Assembly: GCA_945869195.1 (NCBI GenBank)
Contig: CAMBNV010000004.1
Span: 186,001-250,000, forward strand
DNA length: 64,000 bases
Direction of reading: 5' to 3'
Origin: Gemmatimonas phototrophica
Lineage (GTDB): Bacteria; Gemmatimonadota; Gemmatimonadetes; Gemmatimonadales; Gemmatimonadaceae
Both the position numbers and the translations under genes were made by a program. Under the pieces are notes generated by a model. The model ran no database searches and was not told the origin of the DNA. It worked only from the letters and a program-made list of their open reading frames with translations. Below, piece by piece: positions 34,697-42,483 of the stretch. Position 1 is the stretch's first letter. The number at the start of each line of letters is the position of its first letter.

Positions 34697-37336
34697 CTAC
34701 CGTCGCGCCCGCGCGGCGGCCGCCAGTTCGGCGAGGAGGGAGAGCGCCTGCAACGGCGTGAGGGCGTCGATGTCGACACCCTGGAGACGCTCGACCAGTG
34801 GGTCTGGCACTGGAGCGGCGAACAGGTCGAACTCATCCCCGGCCGGCTCCTCGCGACGCGCCGGCACGAGCTGCTCGCTCTCGAGCACCTTCAGGAGGGC
34901 GCGCGCGCGCGCGATGACCGGCGCCGGCAGCCCCGCAATCCGACCCACTTCGATCCCGTACGATCGATCGGCGCCGCCGGGCCTGAGTCGGTGCAAAAAG
35001 AGGATGCGCTCCTCCACCTCCTGCACGGCCACGTTGTAGTTGCGCACCGAAGAGAACTCGTCCGCGAGCTGCGTAAGCTCGTGGTAGTGCGTCGCGAAGA
35101 CCGTCCTGCAGCCCACGCGCTCGTGCAGGTGCTCGCTCACCGCCCACGCGATCGAGAGTCCGTCCCAGGTCGCGGTGCCTCGCCCGATCTCGTCGAGCAA
35201 CACAAGGCTTCGGGCCGTTGCGGTGTGCAGGATCGCGCTCGTTTCTGACATTTCGACCATGAAGGTCGACTGCCCGCGCACGAGGTTGTCGCTCGCTCCC
35301 ACGCGCGTGAATACGCGGTCCGCGATGCCCACGCGCGCCGACGTCGCCGGCACATAACTCCCCATCTGCGCCATCAGCACCAGGAGGCCGATTTGTCGCA
35401 GGATGGTGCTTTTCCCCGCCATGTTGGGGCCCGTGAGGATGATCATTCGTGCCTCGGGCGCGAGTGACACATCGTTCGGGATGAACTGATCACGTGGCAT
35501 CATCCGCTCCACCACCGGATGCCGACCCCGCACAATCGCGAGCGTTGGTCCGTCGTCCACCACTGGCCGCACATACCCCTCGCGCGCGGCCACCTCGGCG
35601 AGCGCGGCCAGCACGTCGAGCTGTGCGCACCGCTGCGCCACCGCCTGCAACCGCGCGACCTGCGCCCCGATGCGCGCGCGCACCGCCTCAAACAGTTCGC
35701 GTTCGAGCGTTTCCATTCGCTCGGTCGCATGCAACACCTTCTCCTCAAACTCCTTGAGCGCCGGCGTGATGTAGCGCTCCGCCCCGGTCAACGTCTGCCG
35801 TCGCTGGTAATCGGTCGGCACCAGATCCTTGTTCGCATTCGTGATCTCGATGTAGTACCCGAATACCCGGTTGTAGCCAACCTTGAGGGAGTGAATCCCC
35901 GTCCGCGCGCGCTCCTCTGCCTGGAGCGCGGCAATCGCGTCCTTCCCGCCCGTCGCAATCGCCCGCAGAGCGTCCAGCGGACCGTCCACGCCGGGGGCGA
36001 TCGTTTCGCCGTCGCCGAATGCGACCGGCGGCCGTGCCACGAGCGTCTCCTGGATCGTTGCGCTCAACTCCGCCGTATCATCCCACGCCTCGGCGATCTG
36101 ACACAGCCCGCCGGCGAGCGTTGTCCGGCGCAGCGCCGCCGCGACCGATGGCAGCCGCGCGAGCGAATCACCCAACGCGCGGAGGTCGCGTGGTGTCGCG
36201 CGTCCAGCCGCGGTGCGGCCCGCGAGGCGCTCAACATCGCGCACCCCATCAAGTGCCTCGCGCAGCGCGGCCCGCGTGAGCGCGTCCGTGAAGAGTGCGG
36301 TCACCGCATCGAGCCTCGCATCGATCGCCGGCACGTCGGTGAGTGGCGCGAGGATCCAGTGGCGCAGGAGGCGCGCGCCCATCGGGGTCTGCGTTCGGTC
36401 GAGCACGCCGAGCAACGTGCCGCTCGTATCAGGACTCGTCTCCGTGCTTGTACGCAGCGACTCCACGAGCTCGAGGTTGCGGCGGGTCATTTCGTCGAGC
36501 GGCATCGTCCCACCGGGTCGTTCCACCACCGGCCGCGCGAGATGGGGCAGCCCGCCGGGCTGCAGCTCCCGCAGGTAGCGCAGGAGTGCTCCCGCGGCCC
36601 CAACGACAACGGCATCCGCACCACCAATCCCGAACCCCTCGAGTGACTGCACGCCGAACTGCGCTGCAAGCGTGTCCTCCGCAAGCGCGGACTCGAACTC
36701 CCACCGCTCTCGTGTCGTTACCAGGCCGCCGGTTGCCCCCGCGAGGCGAGCGGCCACGGACTCCCCGCGGTCAGTCGGGGGACCACCTCCGGCCATCGAT
36801 TCCGCCGTGCGCCCAATCAACACCTCGCGCGGCACAAGCCGCGCAAGCGCTGCTTCGGCATCACCGGTGGCGCAGCGGATGAGGCGCAGTTCGCCCGTGG
36901 AGAGATCGGCCGCCGCAATCCCCACCTCCGCGCCGACCGCCTGTATGGCACAGAGAAAGTTGTTGCGCCTGCCCTCGAGCAGGTCGTCGCTAAACGCTGC
37001 TCCTGGAGTGATCGTCTCGACCACCGCGCGTTTGACAATCCCTTTCGCGAGCTTCGGGTCCTCGATCTGCTCGCAGATTGCCACCCGGAACCCCTGCTGT
37101 ACCAGCCGACGGAGATACTCCGATGCCGCCTTGACCGGTACGCCCGCGAGCGGCACCTCAGCGCCGCCACCATTATTGCGCGACGTGAGCGTGAGATCGA
37201 GCACGCGGGCCGCCGTCTCGGCGTCCTCGTAGAACATCTCGTAGAAGTCGCCCATCCGGAAGAACAGGATCGCGTTCGGGTGCCGCGCCTTGATCTCCCG
37301 GTACTGCAGCATGAGCGGCGTCGCGCTGGCACTCAC
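34697..37336 (-). CDS. mutS: DNA mismatch repair protein MutS
   Basis: An 879-residue MutS. The mismatch-recognition FxE is in FRMGDFYEMFYEDAE near residues 25-33 (the start TPLMLQYREIKARHPNAILFF is canonical). The clamp and lever region has FGYYIEITNANKDLVPTDYQRRQTL. The ATPase shows Walker A GPNMAGKSTILRQIGLL near residue 634, SDNLVRGQSTFMVEMSET, Walker B LVLLDEIGRGTATWDGLS, and FATHYHELTQL. The C-terminus holds the helical dimerisation segment. It overlaps the upstream SPOR gene by ATGA. Length and domains are those of a standard repair MutS, not MutS2. No mutL is in the window. Confidence 0.97.
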   Translation of the reverse strand: MSASATPLMLQYREIKARHPNAILFFRMGDFYEMFYEDAETAARVLDLTLTSRNNGGGAEVPLAGVPVKAASEYLRRLVQQGFRVAICEQIEDPKLAKGIVKRAVVETITPGAAFSDDLLEGRRNNFLCAIQAVGAEVGIAAADLSTGELRLIRCATGDAEAALARLVPREVLIGRTAESMAGGGPPTDRGESVAARLAGATGGLVTTRERWEFESALAEDTLAAQFGVQSLEGFGIGGADAVVVGAAGALLRYLRELQPGGLPHLARPVVERPGGTMPLDEMTRRNLELVESLRTSTETSPDTSGTLLGVLDRTQTPMGARLLRHWILAPLTDVPAIDARLDAVTALFTDALTRAALREALDGVRDVERLAGRTAAGRATPRDLRALGDSLARLPSVAAALRRTTLAGGLCQIAEAWDDTAELSATIQETLVARPPVAFGDGETIAPGVDGPLDALRAIATGGKDAIAALQAEERARTGIHSLKVGYNRVFGYYIEITNANKDLVPTDYQRRQTLTGAERYITPALKEFEEKVLHATERMETLERELFEAVRARIGAQVARLQAVAQRCAQLDVLAALAEVAAREGYVRPVVDDGPTLAIVRGRHPVVERMMPRDQFIPNDVSLAPEARMIILTGPNMAGKSTILRQIGLLVLMAQMGSYVPATSARVGIADRVFTRVGASDNLVRGQSTFMVEMSETSAILHTATARSLVLLDEIGRGTATWDGLSIAWAVSEHLHERVGCRTVFATHYHELTQLADEFSSVRNYNVAVQEVEERILFLHRLRPGGADRSYGIEVGRIAGLPAPVIARARALLKVLESEQLVPARREEPAGDEFDLFAAPVPDPLVERLQGVDIDALTPLQALSLLAELAAAARARR

Positions 37337-38283
37337 CCGCGTGGGACCTCGACGAGGAAGGCCGTCGCCATCTCCTTCGTCGTGTAGCCCTCGAGCGCCG
37401 CTGCTGCCGCGGCTCTCGTCGGGAATCGGCCGAAACGGATGCGGAAGGGGGCCACGCTGCCGTCGATGCGCACATCGTAGCCACGCTCCCGCAAGCGCCG
37501 CACCATCGCATTCGCTTCACTGTTCGTGCTCACGGCGGCGACCTGCACCGACCAGGTCGGCGCACCGGACACCGCGGGTGCACCCGCGAGCGCGATGGTC
37601 GTATCCGCACTCGTCGTCGGAGTCGGGGCAACGGTCGCCACCGGTACCGAGTCTGTCGCCCCTAGCGCAGGACACTCTCGCAGGAGATACCCGTATTGGT
37701 TCTCCAGTTCGAGCTGCCCGGCACGCAATATCGCGTGGCCGCTGCGCAGTACAGTGCAGCTGCCACTCCGGTCACCCCGCTCGAGCAGGAGTCGTCCATG
37801 CCAGAGCGCCCCTTCGGCGCGCGCGACGCTCTCTGGTGCTTCGAGCACAAGGCGCTCAAGGTATCGCAGGGCCGCGTCGCGGTCCCCGCGCGCGGCTTCG
37901 CCCTGCGCTAGCCGAAGCATCGCATCGCCCGCGCGCGCGGAACGGTCGTGCTCGAGCATGATTCGCAGGTAATCCCGTTGCGCCAGTTCCCACGACTCTG
38001 CGAGTGTCGCGCGCCAGAACAACGCCTCCGCCTCGTCCGGTGTGCGCAACTCGGCGGCACTGAGCATCGAGTCGACGAGCGCGCGGCCTTCGGTGCCTTG
38101 GCCGTCGTTGACGAGCCGTTGAGCGCGGAGATAGATCGCGCGCGCTGCGTCCGCCCGTACTGCCTGCGCGTTGATGGGCTGCGCGTTCACGGGTTGCGCG
38201 CTCATCGGGGGCGCGAACAGGGCAATCGCAGCGAGGAGACCGAGGATCTGACCGCGCAGAATACCTACTCTGGTCGTCGTCAC
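37333..38283 (-). CDS. Exported TPR/SPOR-domain protein
   Basis: A 316-residue protein starting at a GTG within the GTGA overlap with holA. Signal peptide: basic VTTTRVGILRGQ, then ILGLLAAIALFAPPMSA. The middle holds tetratricopeptide-like helices (AEALFWRATLAESWELAQRDYLRIMLEHD, AGDAMLRLAQGEAARGDRDAALRYLERLV). Residues 235-316 form a SPOR domain (TWSVQVAAVSTNSEANAMVRRLRERGYDVRID and FRIRFGRFPTRAAAAAAL), which binds denuded glycan at the division septum. Location in the periplasm and a role linked to cell-wall turnover are inferred from the SPOR domain. Its coupling to holA and mutS reflects operon structure rather than an obvious shared role. Confidence 0.85.
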   Translation of the reverse strand: MTTTRVGILRGQILGLLAAIALFAPPMSAQPVNAQPINAQAVRADAARAIYLRAQRLVNDGQGTEGRALVDSMLSAAELRTPDEAEALFWRATLAESWELAQRDYLRIMLEHDRSARAGDAMLRLAQGEAARGDRDAALRYLERLVLEAPESVARAEGALWHGRLLLERGDRSGSCTVLRSGHAILRAGQLELENQYGYLLRECPALGATDSVPVATVAPTPTTSADTTIALAGAPAVSGAPTWSVQVAAVSTNSEANAMVRRLRERGYDVRIDGSVAPFRIRFGRFPTRAAAAAALEGYTTKEMATAFLVEVPRG

Positions 38284-39338
38284 GCGGCTCTCCGGCGCGA
38301 GGCCGCCGGGAGAATCGCCAACAGCAGCGACGTCACGATCTGTTCCTCGCTCGAGACCTTTGTGTCCTTGAGCGCGCGGTCCGCGGCGAGCAGGCGCAAC
38401 AACGCGTAGTCCACCTCGACGGCGGTCCACTTCGGTACAGCGCGCGCCCAGCACCCGACCGCATCGCCCCAGGAGCGGCCCGTGAGCACCGCACCGCCTT
38501 CCTTGAGCAATCCGAAAAACTCGCCCTCAAGCCGACCTGCACTCAGTCCGCGCGCGCGCGCCGACAGTGCCCAGCCGATGGCAAGCGTCTGCGCCGTGAG
38601 GGCGAGCACCACCACGACGCCCGACATCTTTGGCTGCGCCAGTAACTCATCGACGAGCGCAATCGCTTTGGTGGTTTCGCGCGCTGCCGCGAGATCGAGC
38701 AGATCGGCGAGCGTGTGGCCGGGGCGCACGCCGGTGACCGCCTCGACGGCCGTCGCGGTGATCGTCTCACCCTGGCTGAATGCGGAGAGCTTCTGTAGTT
38801 CACCGGTCAGTAGGGCGAGATCGTTGCCGCCATAACTCGCGAGGAGTGTCGCAGCGTCTGGGGTGATGGTCGTCCCGCACGCCGCCAGCGCCTGGTGCGC
38901 AATCCACTGCACCAACTCCGCGTCGGTGAGCGCGCGAAACTCCACTGCACTCGCTAGGCCAAGCAGTTCGGCGTCGGCTTTCGATCCCGCGGGGAGGACG
39001 AGCACGAGACAGGTGTCCAATGCTGGCGACGCGAGATAGCGCATCAGACGCTCGCGCACGGGCTTTTTGAGTGCGCTCGGATCTCGGAGAATCACCACAC
39101 GTCGCTCAGCGAGCATCGGCATCGCTTCCAGTGCCCCCGACAGCCGGGCCCCATCGCACTCGGTCCCCCGCAGTAGCTCGAGGTTGAAGTCCCGAGTAGA
39201 GGGATCGGTCGCGCGGGCGATTAGCGCGCGCACCTTCTCCTCCTTCAGAAAGTCATCCGTGCCGTGGAACAGGTACACGGGGTCCAAGCGTGCGTTCTCG
39301 AGCGCCGACTTGAACGCCTTCATTGTCACAGGGGCCAT
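38280..39338 (-). CDS. holA: DNA polymerase III delta subunit
   Basis: A 352-residue clamp-loader subunit. The ATG at 39338 (or 39323, Met-Lys-Ala-Phe) precedes the canonical LDPVYLFHGTDDFLKEEKVRALI. Other conserved points are FNLELLRGTE, LEAMPMLAERRVVILRDPSALKK, the AAA+-like region LASYGGNDLALLTGELQKLSAFS, and HTLADLLDLAAARETTKAIALVDELL. Delta opens the beta clamp during replication. The 5' end overlaps the zf-HC2 gene by about 86 bases in another frame, unless the latter ends earlier by frameshift. The 3' end overlaps the SPOR gene by GTGA. Confidence 0.92.
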   Translation of the reverse strand: MAPVTMKAFKSALENARLDPVYLFHGTDDFLKEEKVRALIARATDPSTRDFNLELLRGTECDGARLSGALEAMPMLAERRVVILRDPSALKKPVRERLMRYLASPALDTCLVLVLPAGSKADAELLGLASAVEFRALTDAELVQWIAHQALAACGTTITPDAATLLASYGGNDLALLTGELQKLSAFSQGETITATAVEAVTGVRPGHTLADLLDLAAARETTKAIALVDELLAQPKMSGVVVVLALTAQTLAIGWALSARARGLSAGRLEGEFFGLLKEGGAVLTGRSWGDAVGCWARAVPKWTAVEVDYALLRLLAADRALKDTKVSSEEQIVTSLLLAILPAASRRRAA

Positions 39339-39591
39339 AGGGGCGCAATATAGCCGCGCCCGCTCCGCCCGTCTCCGCAGCGAGCCTCGTCGAGAGGGTG
39401 TGCCGAAACCCCGGTGACGGCCGGATGGGTGCGTTTTGTCGCGCCCAGAGCAGCCCCGCGCGCACGAGGCGGTCGTACCGACCGCACGCCGAGCATCGGT
39501 CGGCGTGCGCCCGCATCGCCATCGTGCGCGCCGGCCCATGGGCGGCGGCAATCCACGCGAGCTGTTGGGATCGGAACTCGGGGCAGCGCAT
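39253..39591 (-). CDS. zf-HC2-type zinc-finger protein, putative anti-sigma factor
   Basis: A 112-residue protein beginning MRCPEF and carrying HADRCSACGRYDRLVRAGL, the H-x3-C-x2-C zinc motif of anti-sigma (ZAS/zf-HC2) domains, with the N-terminal Cys as the expected additional ligand. The following RQNAPIRPSPGFRHTLSTRL also matches a Gemmatimonadota zf-HC2 group. It has no clear transmembrane segment. It lies on the same strand directly downstream of the ECF sigma gene, as anti-sigma genes do, but a strong terminator separates the two. The last 86 bases overlap the start of holA. No good ribosome-binding site precedes the ATG, so the start is uncertain. Confidence 0.65.
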   Translation of the reverse strand: MRCPEFRSQQLAWIAAAHGPARTMAMRAHADRCSACGRYDRLVRAGLLWARQNAPIRPSPGFRHTLSTRLAAETGGAGAAILRPYGPCDNEGVQVGARERTLGPRVPVPRHG

Positions 39592-39630
39592 CGGAAGGAG
39601 TGGGGGAATCCCGCGCACAGTCGGGATGGG

Positions 39631-39676
39631 ACGAAAACAACGAAACGTCCTCCCGATACCCCGGGAGGACGTTTCG
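39631..39676 (-). terminator. Intrinsic terminator after the ECF sigma gene
   Basis: A perfect 15-base-pair stem (39641-39655 with 39662-39676) and a six-base loop are followed on the minus strand by TTGTTTTCG. It begins 49 bases after the sigma-factor stop. This is the clearest intrinsic terminator in the window. Confidence 0.9.
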
Positions 39677-39725
39677 CGTTCCGGCCTGCAGCACGTGGGA
39701 GGTCCCACCCCCTTTCTCGAAACGG

Positions 39726-40364
39726 CTACTGCAGGGTCGGCGCGATAATCTCCGCAAACGAGCTCCGCGCCCGGTTCAGGCGCGACTTCACCGTGCCAAG
39801 GTTGCAGTGTGTGATCTCGGCAATCTCCTCATAGGAGCGTCCCTCGAGCTCGCGGAGCACAAAGACCTCGCGGTGGTGCAGCGGAAGCTGCGCGACCGTC
39901 TGCTCGACTAGCGAGCGCACCTCGCGCCGACGAAAGAGGTCGTCCGGACGCGACAGGGGGTCCTCGAACTCCAGGGGCCGCTCGTCGTCGTCCCACCCCG
40001 CCGTCATCGTCTGGAAGAGCATGATCGGGTTGCGGGCGCGGTTGCGCAGTTCATTCTTCGCGAGATTCGACGCGATCGTGTACACCCAGGTCGAGAACTT
40101 TCTCGATTGGTCAAAGCGCGTGAGATGGCGATGTACGCGGATAAAGACCTCCTGAACGAGGTCTTCGGCGCGCTCTCGGTCACCGACGGTGCGGTAGATG
40201 AAGTTGAGCAGTCTAGACTGATACCGATCGACGATCGCATCGAATGCCCGCGACCTTCCGGCGATATATTCAGCCACCAAGGCGCCATCATCGAGCCTTT
40301 TTAGGTCATCTATCGTCCGATACTGCAACTGCGTGGCGCCATACTTCACTGCGGCGGTTCCCAT
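39726..40364 (-). CDS. ECF-type RNA polymerase sigma factor
   Basis: A 212-residue ECF sigma factor. The start is fixed by a strong Shine-Dalgarno GGGAGGAG just upstream of the ATG. Sigma region 2 is FDAIVDRYQSRLLNFIYRTVGDRERAEDLVQEVFIRVHRHLTRFD with KFSTWVYTIASNLAKNELR; region 4 is LPLHHREVFVLRELEGRSYEEIAEITHCNLGTVKSRLNRAR. A 30-residue N-terminal extension (YGATQLQYRTIDDLKRLDD) and an acidic linker (GWDDDERPLEFEDPL) between the domains are present. The zf-HC2 protein downstream may be its anti-sigma. A sigma54-like site, an IHF-consensus site and a dyad lie in the 188-base gap upstream, so the gene itself may be activated by an enhancer-binding protein. Confidence 0.94.
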   Translation of the reverse strand: MGTAAVKYGATQLQYRTIDDLKRLDDGALVAEYIAGRSRAFDAIVDRYQSRLLNFIYRTVGDRERAEDLVQEVFIRVHRHLTRFDQSRKFSTWVYTIASNLAKNELRNRARNPIMLFQTMTAGWDDDERPLEFEDPLSRPDDLFRRREVRSLVEQTVAQLPLHHREVFVLRELEGRSYEEIAEITHCNLGTVKSRLNRARSSFAEIIAPTLQ

Positions 40365-40415
40365 GAGCTCCTCCCACGATGTGGAGTTCTGCTGCCATTC
40401 CCTGCTGATTACTCA

Positions 40416-40431
40416 GGCAGGGTCTGTGCCA
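40416..40431 (-). promoter_or_regulatory. Candidate sigma54 (-24/-12) promoter of the ECF sigma gene
   Basis: On the minus strand TGGCAC (from 40431) and CTGCC are placed so that the invariant GG (40430-40429) and GC (40418-40417) are exactly 10 bases apart, as required for RpoN. The predicted start near 40405 leaves a leader of about 40 bases before the ATG. The -12 element is CTGC instead of TTGC. Confidence 0.4.
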
Positions 40432-40458
40432 GCACATGGATCGCTATAAGTTCTTATT

Positions 40459-40471
40459 AATCAACATCTTA
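40459..40471. promoter_or_regulatory. IHF-consensus site upstream of the ECF sigma gene
   Basis: AATCAACATCTTA matches WATCAANNNNTTR at all fixed positions. It lies in an AT-rich patch (about 40440-40480), centred roughly 60 bases before the predicted sigma54 start, the usual place for a DNA-bending site. Whether the organism has IHF or another HU-family protein is not known. Confidence 0.35.
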
Positions 40472-40515
40472 ATCTATTGACTGATTGCTGTTCCGTCCGT
40501 GATTTCGGAGACTTG

Positions 40516-40533
40516 TGTCCTCTGTTGAGGACA
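40516..40533. promoter_or_regulatory. Perfect dyad TGTCCTC-N4-GAGGACA
   Basis: A 7-base-pair inverted repeat with a TGTT spacer lies between the NUDIX stop and the sigma gene, about 120 bases upstream of the predicted sigma54 start. It could be an enhancer-binding-protein site; alternatively it is a weak terminator of the NUDIX gene, but no T-run follows it on the minus strand. Confidence 0.35.
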
Positions 40534-40552
40534 ACACAACATCCTTCTGACC

Positions 40553-41101
40553 CTATGCCCTGAACCCTGCCGCGTAGAGAATACCGACAATCGTCTTGGC
40601 GTCCGAAATCTCGCCGGACTCGATTTTTTTTAAGACGTCCGCCAACGGCAGGGCTACCACCTCGATGAACTCGTCCGCTTCTGGGCGCGATTCCCCGCGG
40701 GTCAGGCCCGTTGCCATGAAGAGGTGGATCTGCTCATTCGTGAATCCTGGTGTGGTCCACATCGTTGTGAGCGGCGTGATCGCCGAGGCCGTGCAGCCAG
40801 TTTCCTCGCGCAACTCCCGGTGCGCACAGGCGGTTGGCGCTTCCCCTGGCTCAAGCCTCCCCGCGGGAATCTCCCAGAGCGTGCCGCCGGTGGCGTACCG
40901 GTATTGACGGAGGAGGAGAACCTGCGGATCGCCACCGGTCGGATCGTTCAGGAACGGCACCACCGCCGCCGCCCCCGGATGATGGATCAGCACCTGCTCG
41001 CCGATCGACCCGTCCGGGTACCGCACCCGATCTAACTGTGCGTCCAGGAATCGGTTTTGCCAGATGCGCGCGCCGTCCACACGCCCGGTTGATTCGTTCA
41101 T
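40553..41101 (-). CDS. NUDIX hydrolase, ADP-ribose pyrophosphatase-like
   Basis: A 182-residue NUDIX enzyme with a complete box: GRLEPGEAPTACAHRELREETGC. The N-terminal strands (FLDAQLDRVRYPDGS, HHPGAAAVVPFLND) and VLLLRQYRYATGGTLWEIPAGRLEPGE match the ADP-ribose pyrophosphatase (NudF/YffH) group, which hydrolyses ADP-ribose or related nucleoside diphosphate sugars. The C-terminus with EADEFIEVVALPLADVLKKIESGEISDAKTI is also typical. The ATG overlaps the stop of the M16-family gene (ATGA), so it is the last gene of an M16 pair operon. No signal peptide; cytoplasmic. Confidence 0.92.
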   Translation of the reverse strand: MNESTGRVDGARIWQNRFLDAQLDRVRYPDGSIGEQVLIHHPGAAAVVPFLNDPTGGDPQVLLLRQYRYATGGTLWEIPAGRLEPGEAPTACAHRELREETGCTASAITPLTTMWTTPGFTNEQIHLFMATGLTRGESRPEADEFIEVVALPLADVLKKIESGEISDAKTIVGILYAAGFRA

Positions 41102-42483
41102 CTAAGTCCCTCCGCAGGGTCGTTGTCACTCGCATATCGCTCCACGTCGCCCAGTCCGAGCGCGGCGAGCGGGGCTTCGATTACCGCGGGGTCTCCGACG
41201 GCGAGCACCATCAGTCGCGACGGGTCCAGGTGCGTGCGCGCCGCTCGATGCACCGCCTCTGGGGTGATTGCGCGAATACGATCCCGATACCGCACAAACC
41301 AATCCTCATCTAGACCGAAGATCGTCGCACCCGCGAGAGCGCCGGCCACGGCCGACGTGCTTTCGAAGCGGATGGGAAAGACTCCAGCAAGGTAGTCCGT
41401 CGCAAGCAACACCTCGGCAGCCTCGGGTGCGACCGCGCGCACCCCCTTGATCTCGCGCAGGATCTCCTCGACAGCACGCGCCGTCACCTCGCTTTTCACC
41501 GCGGTACTCACCACGAACGGCCCCGCGCCGCGCCGCCAGTCGTAGCTCGATGACGCGCCATACGTGAAGGCGTGCTTCTCGCGCAGATTGAGATTGATGC
41601 GCGACGAAAAGAGCCCGCCGAGAATCGCGTTCATCACGACGATCGCGAGGTAATCAGGATGCGCGCGCGGTACGCCCACCTGCCCCACGCGCAACTCCGA
41701 CTGCGGGGCGTCCGCTTTTTCCACCACCACCACGCGCGGACGACCTTCGCTGGCCATGACCAGCGCCGGCACTGCTGGCACCGCGACGCCAGACCAGGTC
41801 CCGAACCCTTTCTCGACGAGTGCCTGTGCCCCGTCCACCGTGATGTCGCCGACCAGGATCAGCGTCGTCCCGCTCGGGGCGTAGTGGTCGGCGTAGAACC
41901 GGCGCACCGCGTCGGCGTCGAGCGTCGCCACGCTGCGTGCGGTCCCAGCAACCGCGCGCGCGTAACGACTCGTTCCCGCATAGAGGAAGCCGCCAAACCG
42001 TTCGTCCGCGAGGCCGCGCGGCTCGGCGAGCTGCTGTGCCATGTCAGCGAGACGCTCGTCACGTCGGCGCGCGACGTCGGACGTTGGAAATGTCGCGCCC
42101 CGCAGGACCGTCGCGAAAAGCGCGAACGCCTCGTCGAGTCGCGAGCGCGTGACGGTGAGCCGGGCGACACTCGAGTCCCAGTCCGCCGAGGCGGCGAACG
42201 CCGTACCGAGTCGCTCGAACCGTGCGGTGATTGTGCCGCCGTCGAGCCCCCCTGCGCCTTCGGCGAGTGTGCGAGTCACAAGTGCGGCCACGCCTTCCTG
42301 ACCCGGCAACTCGGCCGACGCTCCCGCATCGACGAGCGCGAGCACCGATACCAACGGAAGTCGTGGCATTGGCGCGACCACGAGCCGTAGGCCGTTGGCA
42401 AGGGTCAGGCGCTGCACGGCGGGGAACTCATAGGGGCGCGGCACTCCCCCAAGTGGGCGCCGCGGCGGCGGAGTGCGGCTCAT
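41098..42483 (-). CDS. M16-family protein lacking the zinc site (second pair)
   Basis: A 461-residue M16B protein without signal peptide. The usual zinc position reads GVAALVTRTLAEG, so it has no HxxEH. The binding pair is kept in SSRINLNLREKHAFTYGASSSYDWRRG. It overlaps the catalytic partner upstream and the NUDIX gene downstream by four bases each. It should be the substrate-binding subunit of a heterodimeric cytoplasmic peptidase. It differs clearly from the secreted homolog at 29677-31158 at the N-terminus and in loop lengths, so the two pairs are separate paralogs rather than a recent duplication. Confidence 0.9.
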   Translation of the reverse strand: MSRTPPPRRPLGGVPRPYEFPAVQRLTLANGLRLVVAPMPRLPLVSVLALVDAGASAELPGQEGVAALVTRTLAEGAGGLDGGTITARFERLGTAFAASADWDSSVARLTVTRSRLDEAFALFATVLRGATFPTSDVARRRDERLADMAQQLAEPRGLADERFGGFLYAGTSRYARAVAGTARSVATLDADAVRRFYADHYAPSGTTLILVGDITVDGAQALVEKGFGTWSGVAVPAVPALVMASEGRPRVVVVEKADAPQSELRVGQVGVPRAHPDYLAIVVMNAILGGLFSSRINLNLREKHAFTYGASSSYDWRRGAGPFVVSTAVKSEVTARAVEEILREIKGVRAVAPEAAEVLLATDYLAGVFPIRFESTSAVAGALAGATIFGLDEDWFVRYRDRIRAITPEAVHRAARTHLDPSRLMVLAVGDPAVIEAPLAALGLGDVERYASDNDPAEGLR

